Assembly: GCF_034259325.1 (NCBI RefSeq)
Contig: NZ_JAXIVS010000013.1
Location: 186,001 to 250,000, forward strand
Reading direction: 5' to 3'
DNA: 64,000 bases
Source: Hyalangium ruber
GTDB taxonomy: Bacteria; Myxococcota; Myxococcia; Myxococcales; Myxococcaceae
The notes under the pieces were generated by a model. It saw only the letters and a list, made by a program, of their open reading frames with translations, did no database searches and had not been told where the DNA came from. A program made the translations under genes and the position numbers. Positions 44,726 to 53,184 of the stretch are shown here, piece by piece (the stretch's first letter is position 1; the number at the start of each line of letters is the position of its first letter).

Positions 44726-45802
44726 ATGACTGGCACCAACCGGCCCGAAGAGGGGCCGGTGCAGCTCGATGGGAGCGAAGGCGAGGGGGGAGGGCAGATC
44801 CTCCGCTCGGCGCTGTCGCTGTCCCTGATTACCGGCCGGCCGTTCGTCATCACCCGGCTGCGTGAGCGCCGAAAGCCCTCGGGCCTGCGCCCCCAGCACC
44901 TGGCGTGTGTGCGCGGAGCCGAGGCCATCAGCTCCAGCTCCAGCGAGGGGGCCGTCGTGGACGCCTCGGAGCTGTCTTTCACTCCAGGCCCGGTGCGCCC
45001 CGGGGACTACCTGCTGGAGGTGGGCACCGCCGGCAGCATCCCGCTGCTCTTCCAGTGCCTGTTCTTCCCCCTGGCGCTGGTGGGCGGGGGAAAGCTCACC
45101 CTGCGCGGGGGCACGCACCTGCCGCACAGCCCCAGCTACCACTACCTCGCGAACGTCTGGCTGCCGGTGATGCACGCCTATGGGCTGCGCGCCTCGCTGG
45201 GCCTCACCCATGCCGGCTTCTACCCGGAGGGCGGCGGCGAGTTCGACGCGGAGATCTCCGCTCCCGCCGAGCCCCCGCGCCTGGTGGATCTGCCCGCGCG
45301 CGGCACGCTGCACGACATCACCGTGAGCTCCTTCGTGGGCGGGCTGCCCTTCTCCATCGCGGACCGCCAGTCGCGCGCCGCCGAGGCGGCCCTGCGGGAG
45401 CGGGGGATCTACTGTAACTCCCAGAACCGGGCGCTGCCGGTGACGCGCTCGGCGGGCACCGTCACCTTCATCCTGGCGCAGTTCGAGAACACCTTCGCGG
45501 GCTTCACCGCCCTGGGCGAGCGGGGGAGGCCGGCGGAAGAGGTGGGGCGCGAGGCCGCCGAGGCGGTGGCGCGCTTCATGGAGTCCGCGGGTGCCATCGA
45601 CGAGCACCTGGGCGATCAGATCCTCCTGCCGGCGGCGCTGTTGGCGGCGGGGAGGCTGGGGCCGGCTTCTCCGGGCACCACACGCTTCACGACCGAGCGG
45701 GTGACGGAGCACCTCACGACGCACGCACGCATCGTCGAGCGCTTCCTGCCGGTGCGCGTGCAGGTCGAGCCGGGAGGCGCGGTGGAGGTCCGCCCGGTCT
45801 AG
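44726..45802 (+). CDS. rtcA: RNA 3'-terminal phosphate cyclase
   Basis: The 358-residue enzyme converts RNA 3'-phosphate to 2',3'-cyclic phosphate using ATP through a covalent AMP-His step. It carries the family patterns EGGGQILRSALSLSLITGRP (in part: EGGGQILRSALSLS), RPGLRPQH-like KPSGLRPQHLACVRG, HLPHSPSYHYL, GFYPEGGGE and the nucleophile His in DEHLGDQILLPAAL near residue 295. Length is typical. ATG 44726 is preceded by AAGGGACACC. No rtcB or rtcR gene is visible in the window, and I see no clear sigma-54 promoter upstream, unlike E. coli. Confidence 0.93.
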   Translation: MTGTNRPEEGPVQLDGSEGEGGGQILRSALSLSLITGRPFVITRLRERRKPSGLRPQHLACVRGAEAISSSSSEGAVVDASELSFTPGPVRPGDYLLEVGTAGSIPLLFQCLFFPLALVGGGKLTLRGGTHLPHSPSYHYLANVWLPVMHAYGLRASLGLTHAGFYPEGGGEFDAEISAPAEPPRLVDLPARGTLHDITVSSFVGGLPFSIADRQSRAAEAALRERGIYCNSQNRALPVTRSAGTVTFILAQFENTFAGFTALGERGRPAEEVGREAAEAVARFMESAGAIDEHLGDQILLPAALLAAGRLGPASPGTTRFTTERVTEHLTTHARIVERFLPVRVQVEPGGAVEVRPV

Positions 45803-45822
45803 GCAGCACCGAAGGGGGGAAC

Positions 45823-47064
45823 ATGCGGATCTGCGTCACTACGTTCGGCTCCGAGGGAGACATCCAGCCCTACCTCGCCCTCGCCGGCGGGCTCCGCGAG
45901 GCGGGGCACGAGGTGGTGTTCGCGAGCATCGACCGCTATGCCGAGCGGGCCCGCGCGCTCGGGTTGACGTACGTGACCGTGGGGCGCCCGTGGGTGGACC
46001 GGCCCGCCGCCGAGGCGACCGCGGCCTTCCGCGAGCGAAACCCCGCCAAGCAGGCCGGCATGTTCACGCGCCTGCTGGAAGAGGATCTCGCCGCCACGGT
46101 GCCCGGGCTCCTCGAGGTGACGCGCGACGTGGATCTGGTCGTCAGCCACGCCTTCAATGTGGCGGGCACGGCGGCGGCGCGCGCCCACCGCAAGCCGGTC
46201 GTCGTGGGCCACCTGTTCCACAACACGCTGCGGCAGCGGCGGAGCTCTCCCTTCGGCATCCACCTGGGGAGCCTGGGAAACGCGTTGATGTGGCGGATGG
46301 CCGAGGCGATGACGCGCCAGCACACCGATCCTCCGCTCAACCGCGCGGTGGTGGCGGCGGGGCTCGCGCCGTGGCGTGACATCCTGTTCCGCTCGGGCCA
46401 CTCGGAGCTGCTGAACCTCGTGGCCATCAGCCCCTCGATCGTCCCTCCGGATCCCCTGTGGGAGGGGCGCTACCTCGTGAGCGGGTACTGGTTCACTCCT
46501 CCCTCCCAGTTCACGCCGGACGCTCGGCTGGCCTCCTTCGTCGAGGGGGAGCGGCCAGTGGTGGTGACGTTCGGCTCCATGGGTGGCGAGGACCCCCGGG
46601 AGAAGACCGCCACGTTGGTGGAGGCACTGCGGCGCTCGGGCCGCAAGGCGATCCTCCAGGCCGGCTGGGGCAACCTGGGAGAGGGCGAGCTTCCCCCAAA
46701 TGTCCTGCGCGTGGGCTTCGTCTCGCACGACTGGTTGTTCTCACACGCCGCCTGCGTGGTTCATCACGGCGGCGCGGGCACCACGGCGGCGACACTCCGG
46801 GCTGGAGTCCCCTCGGTGGTGGTCTGGCACCTGGGAGATCAGCCCGTGTGGGGACGGATCCTCGAGCGCCACGGGGTGGCACCACGAGCCATCGCGCACA
46901 CACGGCTCACGGCCGAGCGGCTCTCCGAGGCCCTCGGGCACGTGCTGGACGAGAAAGGTTTCGGGGAACGGGCCCGCAAACTGGCGGAGCGCATCCACCA
47001 GGAAGACGGGGTCACCACGGCCGTACGGGCGATCGAGGGTGCCCTGAAAGCGCGCGCGCCGTAG
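45823..47064 (+). CDS. GT1-family glycosyltransferase (UDP-sugar, MGT-type)
   Basis: The 413-residue GT-B enzyme has the N-terminal Rossmann opening RICVTTFGSEGDIQPYLALA (in part: TTFGSEGDIQPYLALA). The C-terminal sugar-nucleotide site has VVTFGSMGG and HHGGAGTTAATLRAGVPSVV (in part: HHGGAGTTAATL), followed by DQPVWGRILERHGVAP. This arrangement matches macrolide/sterol/flavonoid-type glycosyltransferases, which move sugar from a UDP- or dTDP-sugar to a lipophilic acceptor. The acceptor is unknown and there is no biosynthetic cluster next to it. It lies 20 bases after rtcA, so it may be co-transcribed. Confidence 0.88.
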   Translation: MRICVTTFGSEGDIQPYLALAGGLREAGHEVVFASIDRYAERARALGLTYVTVGRPWVDRPAAEATAAFRERNPAKQAGMFTRLLEEDLAATVPGLLEVTRDVDLVVSHAFNVAGTAAARAHRKPVVVGHLFHNTLRQRRSSPFGIHLGSLGNALMWRMAEAMTRQHTDPPLNRAVVAAGLAPWRDILFRSGHSELLNLVAISPSIVPPDPLWEGRYLVSGYWFTPPSQFTPDARLASFVEGERPVVVTFGSMGGEDPREKTATLVEALRRSGRKAILQAGWGNLGEGELPPNVLRVGFVSHDWLFSHAACVVHHGGAGTTAATLRAGVPSVVVWHLGDQPVWGRILERHGVAPRAIAHTRLTAERLSEALGHVLDEKGFGERARKLAERIHQEDGVTTAVRAIEGALKARAP

Positions 47065-47103
47065 CCGCCACGGGCCACAGCGCGGGACCGGCGGAGGGAA
47101 GGG

Positions 47104-47478
47104 CTAGGCCTGCTCCTCTTCGCCCTGCTCCTCGTCCTCGTCTCCGCCCTTCTTGCTGCGCCGCGAGGCGGCGCCGAAGGTGTTCGCGTCGGCCATTTCC
47201 TTCGTCGTGTTGCGATAGGCGCGCAGCGCGAACGGGGTGGCGGCCAGGAGCACGAGGCCTCCCAGACCGATGGCCGCCCAGGGGATGGGCGTCTCCTTGA
47301 TCTGGATGTCGTTGCCGTAGGGGTTCATGTTGCCACCCAGCTGACGGGCCTTGATCGCCGCCTTCTCTTCATCGGTGAGCTCGGCGGGAGGCTGGAAGTC
47401 CTGCACCGGGCGGCCGGCGAGGACGGCGCCTCCGGTGAGCAGGGCGGACAGGAGGACAAGTCGCGAGAACGTACGCAT
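47104..47478 (-). CDS. Small exported membrane protein
   Basis: The 124-residue product has a cleavable-looking signal (LVLLSALLTGGAVLA). A short extracytoplasmic part with NMNPYGNDIQIKET follows, then one membrane segment (about 67-88) and a basic then acidic cytosolic tail (RRSKKGGDEDEEQGEEEQA in part: SKKGGDEDEEQGE). No family is recognised. The acidic, Gly/Glu-rich end may be disordered. The gene is convergent with the glycosyltransferase and divergent from sppA. Confidence 0.7.
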   Translation of the reverse strand: MRTFSRLVLLSALLTGGAVLAGRPVQDFQPPAELTDEEKAAIKARQLGGNMNPYGNDIQIKETPIPWAAIGLGGLVLLAATPFALRAYRNTTKEMADANTFGAASRRSKKGGDEDEEQGEEEQA

Positions 47479-47712
47479 GGCTCACCATCCTACCACGGGA
47501 CGACCCGCCGAGAGCCAGAGGGAGGTGGAGGCACCCTCCTCGGGGCCCGGGAGCCTCGGTCCCGGAGGGGCGCTGCCGCCTCCACGCTCGTGGGAGGGGC
47601 AAGCGGGTAGCGCGCCCCAGGGGAACGGGAGTTTACATGCCAGTGGAACAAGGCTTGCGTCCGTCCCAGCGCTCCATTACGCGCGGGGGCCCACTCCTTC
47701 CTCCAGGCTCTC

Positions 47713-49461
47713 ATGGTGCGCATCGTCTTCGTCGCCCTCGCCAACCTGTTGATCCTGGTGCGGTACCTGCTGGGGCTGCCGTTCCGGCTGCTGGCCTCGC
47801 GTCACCGCCCCACCCATGTCCGCTTCCGGCTCGCCGGAGATCCGCCGTACCGCGAGCGGCGCCGCGCCCCGCTGCGGCTACGACTGGGAGGCAGCTCCCT
47901 CGAGCCGGCCACCGTCTCCTCGCTGGAGTCCTTCCAGGAGGCGCTCGGGCTGCTGGCGAAGGATCCGCGCGTCAAGGGCATCCTCCTGGAGCTGGAGGGG
48001 CTCGAGATCGGCTCGGCGAAGAAGGACGCGCTGGTGAAGTTGCTCACCGACTTCCGGGCCGCGGGCAAGCGGGTGGTGGCGTGGGCGGTGAGCACGGACA
48101 GCGTGGGCTACCAGGTGATGTGCGCGGCGGACGAGGTGCTCCTGGCCCCGGCCGGGCGGCTGGAGCTGGTGGGCTACGCGGCGGAGGCCACGGCGCTGGG
48201 AGAGGGGCTCGCGCGCGTGGGCATCCAGGCGCACTTCGTGCGGCGCGGCGCCTACAAGACGGCGCCGGAGCTGTTCACCCACTCGCACGTCTCGGACATC
48301 CAGCGGCAGACGCTGGAGGCCTTCCTGGATGAGCGCTACGCGGAGCTGGTGGAGGCGATCTCCCGAGGCCGCAAGCGCTCGCCCGAGGAGGTGCGCGCGC
48401 TGATCGACGCGGGGCCCTACAGCGCCCAGCGCGCGGTGTCGGCGGGGCTGGTGGACGCGATGTGCAGCGAGGCGGACCTGCCGGCGCGGCTGGAGCCCCC
48501 CAGGCCGGAGGAGAAGGCCAAGGCCCCCGCCGAGTCCGAGGCCGAAGCGGAAGCCGAGGAGTCGCTGGAGCCGATGGATACCTGGCTGGCGGCACTGCCC
48601 TGGGCTCCGGTGAAGTGGCGCCCGGTGCGGCGCAAGCCGAGGCTGGGGCTGGTGGTGCTCTCGGGGATGATCGTCCCGGGCAAGGGCTCGGGAGGCCCGG
48701 TCGGCCCGACCACGGCGGGCGCGGACGCGCTGGTCAAGGCGGTGCGCGCGGCGGGACGGGACAAGCGGGCCAAGGCGCTGGTGCTCTACATCAACAGCCC
48801 GGGAGGTTCGGCGCTGGCCTCGGAGCTCATCCTCGAGGCGGTGCAGCGCGTGGCGCGCAAGAAGCCGGTGATCGCCTACGTGGATCAGGTGTGCGCCAGC
48901 GGCGGGTACATGGCGGCGCTGGGCGCCAAGGAGATCTGGACGGCGCCCCACGCGATCATCGGCTCCATCGGCGTCTTCGCGGGCAAGTTCGAGGCCTCCG
49001 GGTTGCTGGAGCGGCTCGGGGTGCGCCGGACGATCATCGCCCGCGGAGAGAACGCGGGGATCTTCTCGGTGTCCCGGGGCTTCACGCCGCACGAGCGCGA
49101 GTCGCTGGAGGCGGAGGTGGAGGAGACGTACCAGGCCTTCCTGGGCCACGTGGCGAAGGCGCGCGGCCGGACGAAGGAGGAGATTCATGAGCGCGCCGAG
49201 GGGCGGGTGTACTCGGGCACGCGCGCCATGACGGCGGGGCTGGTGGATCGGCTCGGCGGCTTCGAGGACGCCTGTCGCCACGCGCTGAACCTGGCCAAGG
49301 TGCCGACCGAGAAGTTCGAGCTGATGACGTACGGCGGAGGAGCGCGCCGTCGCTCGCTCCTCCAGCTTCTGCTCAGTATGTCGAGCACGCACCTGTACGC
49401 ACTCTGCCCAACCTGCTGGGGCCTGGCGGGCTTCAAGGCAGGCGAGCACTTCGACGGATGA
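47713..49461 (+). CDS. sppA: Signal peptide peptidase SppA (67K type)
   Basis: The 582-residue membrane-bound serine protease degrades leftover signal peptides in the periplasm. It is the long, two-domain form. The N-terminal half carries the likely catalytic Lys182 in RRGAYKTAPELF. The C-terminal half carries the nucleophile Ser396 in DQVCASGGYMAALGAK (in part: CASGGYMAALGAK), after LYINSPGGSALASELI. This Lys/Ser pair across the two halves is as in E. coli SppA (Lys209/Ser409). An N-terminal hydrophobic segment acts as anchor. The ATG at 47713 is preceded by a weak ribosome site. The end overlaps the next gene by ATGA. Confidence 0.93.
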   Translation: MVRIVFVALANLLILVRYLLGLPFRLLASRHRPTHVRFRLAGDPPYRERRRAPLRLRLGGSSLEPATVSSLESFQEALGLLAKDPRVKGILLELEGLEIGSAKKDALVKLLTDFRAAGKRVVAWAVSTDSVGYQVMCAADEVLLAPAGRLELVGYAAEATALGEGLARVGIQAHFVRRGAYKTAPELFTHSHVSDIQRQTLEAFLDERYAELVEAISRGRKRSPEEVRALIDAGPYSAQRAVSAGLVDAMCSEADLPARLEPPRPEEKAKAPAESEAEAEAEESLEPMDTWLAALPWAPVKWRPVRRKPRLGLVVLSGMIVPGKGSGGPVGPTTAGADALVKAVRAAGRDKRAKALVLYINSPGGSALASELILEAVQRVARKKPVIAYVDQVCASGGYMAALGAKEIWTAPHAIIGSIGVFAGKFEASGLLERLGVRRTIIARGENAGIFSVSRGFTPHERESLEAEVEETYQAFLGHVAKARGRTKEEIHERAEGRVYSGTRAMTAGLVDRLGGFEDACRHALNLAKVPTEKFELMTYGGGARRRSLLQLLLSMSSTHLYALCPTCWGLAGFKAGEHFDG

Positions 49462-50087
49462 ACCCTGTTACCCTGCCGCGCGTCATGAAGCCCGTCTCCC
49501 GCCTGCTCCTGCTGTGGGTCCTGGCCGCTGGGTGCGCCACGCCCAAGGGCCCCAACGTCGTCGCGGAGTCCTACGCGAAGGCGCTGGAGGAGAACCGCCT
49601 CGCGGAGGCCTACGCCCTCACCACGGGACTGCCCGAGGGCGAGGTGGGCTTCCGGGAGCGCTATGCGGACGTCGCCGTCCGCCGGGAGCGTGTGTCCGCC
49701 GTGCGCCAGGCGACGGAGGGCATGGAGGCCCGCGCCCCGGGGCTGATCCTGGAGCGCCGCGCGGCCACCTGGCGCGTGGTGGAGATGCGGCCGTCGGACG
49801 AGGCGAAGGCGGCCCTCACGCGTTTCCTCAACGCGGTGGAGTCCAAGGACTGGGAGAAGGCCTGGAGCCTGCTGAGCGGGCCCCTGCGCGCGCGCTACAC
49901 CCCGGACCGGTTCCGCGAGGACTTCCAGCGCGAGCCGCTCGCCAAGGAGCGCCTGCGCCGCGCCCGGCTGGCACTCAAGGGCAACGTGAAGGTGACGGGC
50001 AGTGAGGCCGCCTTCCCGCTGGGCGCGGATCGAAACGTGCGCCTGGTCATGGAAGAGGGCGAGTACCGGGTCGCCGCCATCGAGTAG
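49458..50087 (+). CDS. Lipoprotein of unknown function
   Basis: The 209-residue product is a lipoprotein with lipobox VLAAGC. The mature part looks like an NTF2/DUF4878-type fold: GPNVVAESYAKALEENRLAEAYALT and again FLNAVESKDWEKAWSLLSGPLRARYTPDRF (in parts: AESYAKALEENRLAEA, ESKDWEKAWSLLSGPL). This suggests two related halves. Its function is not known. The start at 49458 overlaps the sppA stop (ATGA), which favours translational coupling; ATG 49485 would give a signal of more usual length. It may be part of an envelope-quality-control unit with sppA, but this is inference. Confidence 0.72.
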   Translation: MNPVTLPRVMKPVSRLLLLWVLAAGCATPKGPNVVAESYAKALEENRLAEAYALTTGLPEGEVGFRERYADVAVRRERVSAVRQATEGMEARAPGLILERRAATWRVVEMRPSDEAKAALTRFLNAVESKDWEKAWSLLSGPLRARYTPDRFREDFQREPLAKERLRRARLALKGNVKVTGSEAAFPLGADRNVRLVMEEGEYRVAAIE

Positions 50088-50245
50088 GCCCCCTGTCAGG
50101 GCCATGCAGGCGGGCAAAGGCCCGGTGCGTGCGGCGGGTGTCCAGCTGCGTTAAACGTCGTTGACAGTTCTCGGGGCGGGTGGCCATCCTCCGCGCCCTT
50201 CCGGGCTTGCAACTGCCCGATTTCCAAAAGGTTTCAGGTGTACCG

Positions 50246-51334
50246 ATGAGCGTTTCCGAGCGCGACATCCTCGCGGCGATGTCGAAGGTGATGGATCCCG
50301 AGCTGCATGTGGATCTGGTGAAGGCGGGGATGGTGAAGGACATCCGCGTGAGCGGCGACACGGTGAAGCTGAAGATCGAGCTGACCACGCCCGCCTGTCC
50401 GATGAAGGGGAAGATCCAGGCGGATGCCGAAGCGGCGCTCAAGGGAGTGCCGGGGCTGAAGTCCTTCGATATCGAGTGGGGCGCGCAGGTGCGGGCCACG
50501 GGCGGCGCGGCGCCGGGCCAGGGGCAGGCGCTGCTGCCGGGCGTGAAGAACATCATCCTGGTGGGCGCGGGCAAGGGCGGTGTGGGCAAGAGCACGGTGG
50601 CGGTGAACCTGGCCGTGGCGCTGTCGAAGCACGGGGCCAAGGTGGGCCTGCTGGACGCGGACTTCTACGGCCCGTCCATCCCGCTGATGACCGGCATCAC
50701 CGAGCGCCCGGTGAGCCCGGACGGCAAGACGCTCAACCCCATGGTGAAGCATGGCCTCAAGGTCATGTCGATCGGCTTCCTGGTGGAGCCGGACCAGGCG
50801 CTCATCTGGCGCGGGCCCATGCTGCACGGCGCGCTGATGCAGCTGGTGCGCGACGTTCACTGGGGCGAGCTGGACTACCTCATCCTGGACCTGCCGCCGG
50901 GCACGGGAGACGTGGCGCTGTCGCTCTCGCAGAACATGCGCGCGGCGGGCGCGGTGCTCGTCACCACGCCGCAGGACGTGGCGCTGGCGGACGTGGTGCG
51001 CGCCAAGCAGATGTTCGACAAGGTCCACATCCCGGTGCTGGGGATCGTGGAGAACATGAGCCAGTTCGTCTGCCCGCACTGCTCGAAGACGACGAACATC
51101 TTCCACCACGGCGGCGGGAAGAAGGCGGCGGAGATGTTCAACATCTCATTCCTGGGCGAGGTGCCCCTGGATCTGAAGGTTCGCGAGTCGGGAGACTCGG
51201 GGGTGCCCGTGGTGGCGGGCGCGCCGGACAGCCCGGAGGCGAAGGCGTTCATGGAGATCGCCCGCAACGTGGCGGGCCGGGTGTCGGCCGAGAGCGCGCG
51301 TGCCATCCGCCTGCCGGTGATGCAGGCTCGCTGA
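50246..51334 (+). CDS. Mrp/ApbC/NBP35-type Fe-S cluster carrier ATPase
   Basis: The 362-residue protein assembles or carries iron-sulfur clusters. Residues 1-80 are a MIP18/DUF59-type domain with VMDPELHVDLVKAGMVKDI (in part: DPELHVDLVKAGMV) and LTTPACPMK. The ATPase domain starts with the deviant Walker A GKGGVGKST at about 109-117, then LLDADFYGPSIP. The cluster-binding CxxC is at about 275-278 in FVCPHCSK. DUF59 plus Mrp layout and length are usual. ATG 50246 is chosen because the frame upstream to 50180 lacks a ribosome site. Confidence 0.92.
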   Translation: MSVSERDILAAMSKVMDPELHVDLVKAGMVKDIRVSGDTVKLKIELTTPACPMKGKIQADAEAALKGVPGLKSFDIEWGAQVRATGGAAPGQGQALLPGVKNIILVGAGKGGVGKSTVAVNLAVALSKHGAKVGLLDADFYGPSIPLMTGITERPVSPDGKTLNPMVKHGLKVMSIGFLVEPDQALIWRGPMLHGALMQLVRDVHWGELDYLILDLPPGTGDVALSLSQNMRAAGAVLVTTPQDVALADVVRAKQMFDKVHIPVLGIVENMSQFVCPHCSKTTNIFHHGGGKKAAEMFNISFLGEVPLDLKVRESGDSGVPVVAGAPDSPEAKAFMEIARNVAGRVSAESARAIRLPVMQAR

Positions 51335-51358
51335 GTCCCGCAGTCCCCGAGGTCCCGC

Positions 51359-51850
51359 ATGGCTGGTGACAGTGAAGACTACCCGCCGGATCCGCTGGAT
51401 GACGATCCGGACTTCGCTCCGCACGGGAGCCGGGAGAGCCGCGCCGGCTTCGTGCCGGAGTTCGTGCGCAAGATGGCGGTAGCGGGGCTGGGCGCCATCT
51501 TCATGACGGAGGAGGGCATCCGCAACCTCGCCGGGCAGCTCAAGCTGCCCAAGGAAGTGCTGGGCTTCATCCTCTCCCAGGCGGAGCGGACCAAGGACGA
51601 GATCGGCCGGGTGCTGGCGGAGGAGGTGCGCCGCTTCCTGCAGTCGGAGAAGCTGCGCGAGGAGTTCGTCAAGCTGATGTCGGGCATGACGCTGGATGTG
51701 CGAGCGCAGATCCGCCTGGTGCCGGCCGACGAGGAGAAGAAGGAGGGCACCGCCGAAGCCAAGGCCAGCGAAGGGGCCTCGGCGGAGCCCAAGGTGGTCA
51801 TCTCCGAGCTGAACGCGCGCCGCGGCGGCAAGCGGACGAAGAAGGAGTGA
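51359..51850 (+). CDS. Conserved protein of unknown function (163 aa)
   Basis: The product has an acidic N-terminus (SEDYPPDPLDDDPDF) and a helical core from 30 to 120 including AVAGLGAIFMTEEGIRNLAGQL and EEVRRFLQSEKLREEFVKLMSG (in part: VRRFLQSEKLREEFV). A charged, Ala/Glu-rich tail ending in KRTKKE follows. One weakly hydrophobic helix (about 37-52) does not look like a clear membrane span. I recognise no family. The gene begins 25 bases after the Mrp ATPase and its stop overlaps the next start, so it is part of the same transcript. Confidence 0.7.
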   Translation: MAGDSEDYPPDPLDDDPDFAPHGSRESRAGFVPEFVRKMAVAGLGAIFMTEEGIRNLAGQLKLPKEVLGFILSQAERTKDEIGRVLAEEVRRFLQSEKLREEFVKLMSGMTLDVRAQIRLVPADEEKKEGTAEAKASEGASAEPKVVISELNARRGGKRTKKE

Positions 51851-52254
51851 CGTTGGAGCCCGAAGCGCGGCCGAGCTGGCGCAACCACCCGATGATGAAG
51901 CGCCTGCCGTTGCTGGTGCTCGCGGGGCTGGGCCTGTGGCTGTGGCAGGTGACGCGCACGCCGGAGCGTGAGCTGGTGTGGCAACTGGACGGCTCGGGCT
52001 GGGGCGCTGTGCGGAGCCTGGACTTCCAGGTAACGGCGGAGGACGGACGGATCGTCAAGCGCGAGGAGCGGTTCTTCTCGGAGGCGCCGCCGGCGGAGGT
52101 GAAGGTGAAGGTGGATCTGCCCGAGGGTACCTACCGGGCGCTCATCTTCGTGAAGGAGCCGGGGCGCCCCACGCGTCCGCCGCTGGTGGAGTCGTTCGCG
52201 CTGGGCGAGGACCAGTACGTCATCCGAAGGCTGCGGCTGCCTCCGAGTCGTTGA
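51847..52254 (+). CDS. Small membrane-anchored protein of unknown function
   Basis: The 135-residue product has one N-terminal hydrophobic segment (LPLLVLAGLGLWLWQVT) after a short basic cytosolic part. An extracytoplasmic beta-rich domain (ELVWQLDGSGWGAVRSLDF in part: VWQLDGSGWGAVRS; VKVDLPEGTYRALIFVKE in part: LPEGTYRALIF) follows. It resembles the small DUF-type periplasmic domains near carboxypeptidase-like folds; no function is known. Its GTG start overlaps the preceding stop (GTGA), so it is translationally coupled. A TTG at 51853 is an alternative. Confidence 0.65.
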   Translation: MTLEPEARPSWRNHPMMKRLPLLVLAGLGLWLWQVTRTPERELVWQLDGSGWGAVRSLDFQVTAEDGRIVKREERFFSEAPPAEVKVKVDLPEGTYRALIFVKEPGRPTRPPLVESFALGEDQYVIRRLRLPPSR

Positions 52255-52310
52255 CCGGGTCGGAGGGTGGGGGCTATAGCGCCCGCACTTCACTCTTGGC
52301 CGAGGTCGTC

Positions 52311-53159
52311 ATGGCAACGGAGCACATCGTCGTCGTCGGGGCAGGGCAGATGGGCGCGGGCATCGCGCAGGTGGCGCTGGTCGCAGGGCTGCGCGTCACG
52401 CTGGTGGACGTCTCCAAGGAGGGACTCGCCAAGGGCGCCGACCGCATCCGCGCGGGCCTGGCGAAGCTGGCGGAGAAGGGCAAGCTGGACGCCGAGAAGC
52501 GCAAGACGGCGGAAGCCAACCTGGCCACCTCCACGAGCATCACCGAGGTGAAGGACGTGGACTTCGCCGTCGAGGCGGTGACGGAGAACGAGGACCTCAA
52601 ACGGCGCATCTTCCAGGAACTGGACACGGTGGTGAAGCCGGGTGGGGTGCTGGCGACGAACACCTCGTCGATTCCGATCACGCGCATCGCGGCGTCGACG
52701 AAGCGCCCGGAGGCGGTGATCGGGATGCACTTCATGAACCCGGTGCCGGTGATGCAGCTGGTGGAGCTGATTCGAGGCGCGGCGACGTCGGACGAGACGT
52801 ACCAGAAGACGCGGGCGCTGGCGGAGAAGATGGGGAAGACGACGGTGGTGTCCAAAGACATGCCGGGCTTCATCGTCAACCGCATCCTGATTCCGATGCT
52901 GAACGAGGCGTGCTTCGCGCTGATGGAGGGGCTGGGGACGGCGGAGGACATCGACACGGCGATGAAGCTGGGGACGAACCAGCCCATGGGCCCGCTGCAA
53001 CTGGCGGACTTCATTGGCCTGGACACGTGCCTCTACATCGCCGAGGTGTTGCACAAGGGCCTGGGTGACGACAAGTACCGCCCCTGCCCGCTGCTGCGTC
53101 AGTACGTGGACGCCGGCTGGTACGGCAAGAAGAGCGGCCGCGGCTTCTACAAGTACTGA
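52311..53159 (+). CDS. 3-hydroxybutyryl-CoA dehydrogenase (HBD-type)
   Basis: The 282-residue NAD(P)-dependent enzyme oxidises or reduces 3-hydroxyacyl-CoA. It shows the Rossmann motif VVGAGQMGAGIAQVAL (residues 8-23), NTSSIPITRIA, the catalytic His region MHFMNPVPVMQLVE, and NRILIPMLNEACF in the dimer domain. Length is exactly that of bacterial Hbd proteins. It may act in butyrate/short-chain fatty acid oxidation or branched-chain CoA pathways in this cluster. ATG 52311 follows GAGGTCGTC; a longer upstream frame overlaps the previous gene. Confidence 0.93.
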   Translation: MATEHIVVVGAGQMGAGIAQVALVAGLRVTLVDVSKEGLAKGADRIRAGLAKLAEKGKLDAEKRKTAEANLATSTSITEVKDVDFAVEAVTENEDLKRRIFQELDTVVKPGGVLATNTSSIPITRIAASTKRPEAVIGMHFMNPVPVMQLVELIRGAATSDETYQKTRALAEKMGKTTVVSKDMPGFIVNRILIPMLNEACFALMEGLGTAEDIDTAMKLGTNQPMGPLQLADFIGLDTCLYIAEVLHKGLGDDKYRPCPLLRQYVDAGWYGKKSGRGFYKY

Positions 53160-53184
53160 GCGCCCGTCGATAGACTCGCGCCCC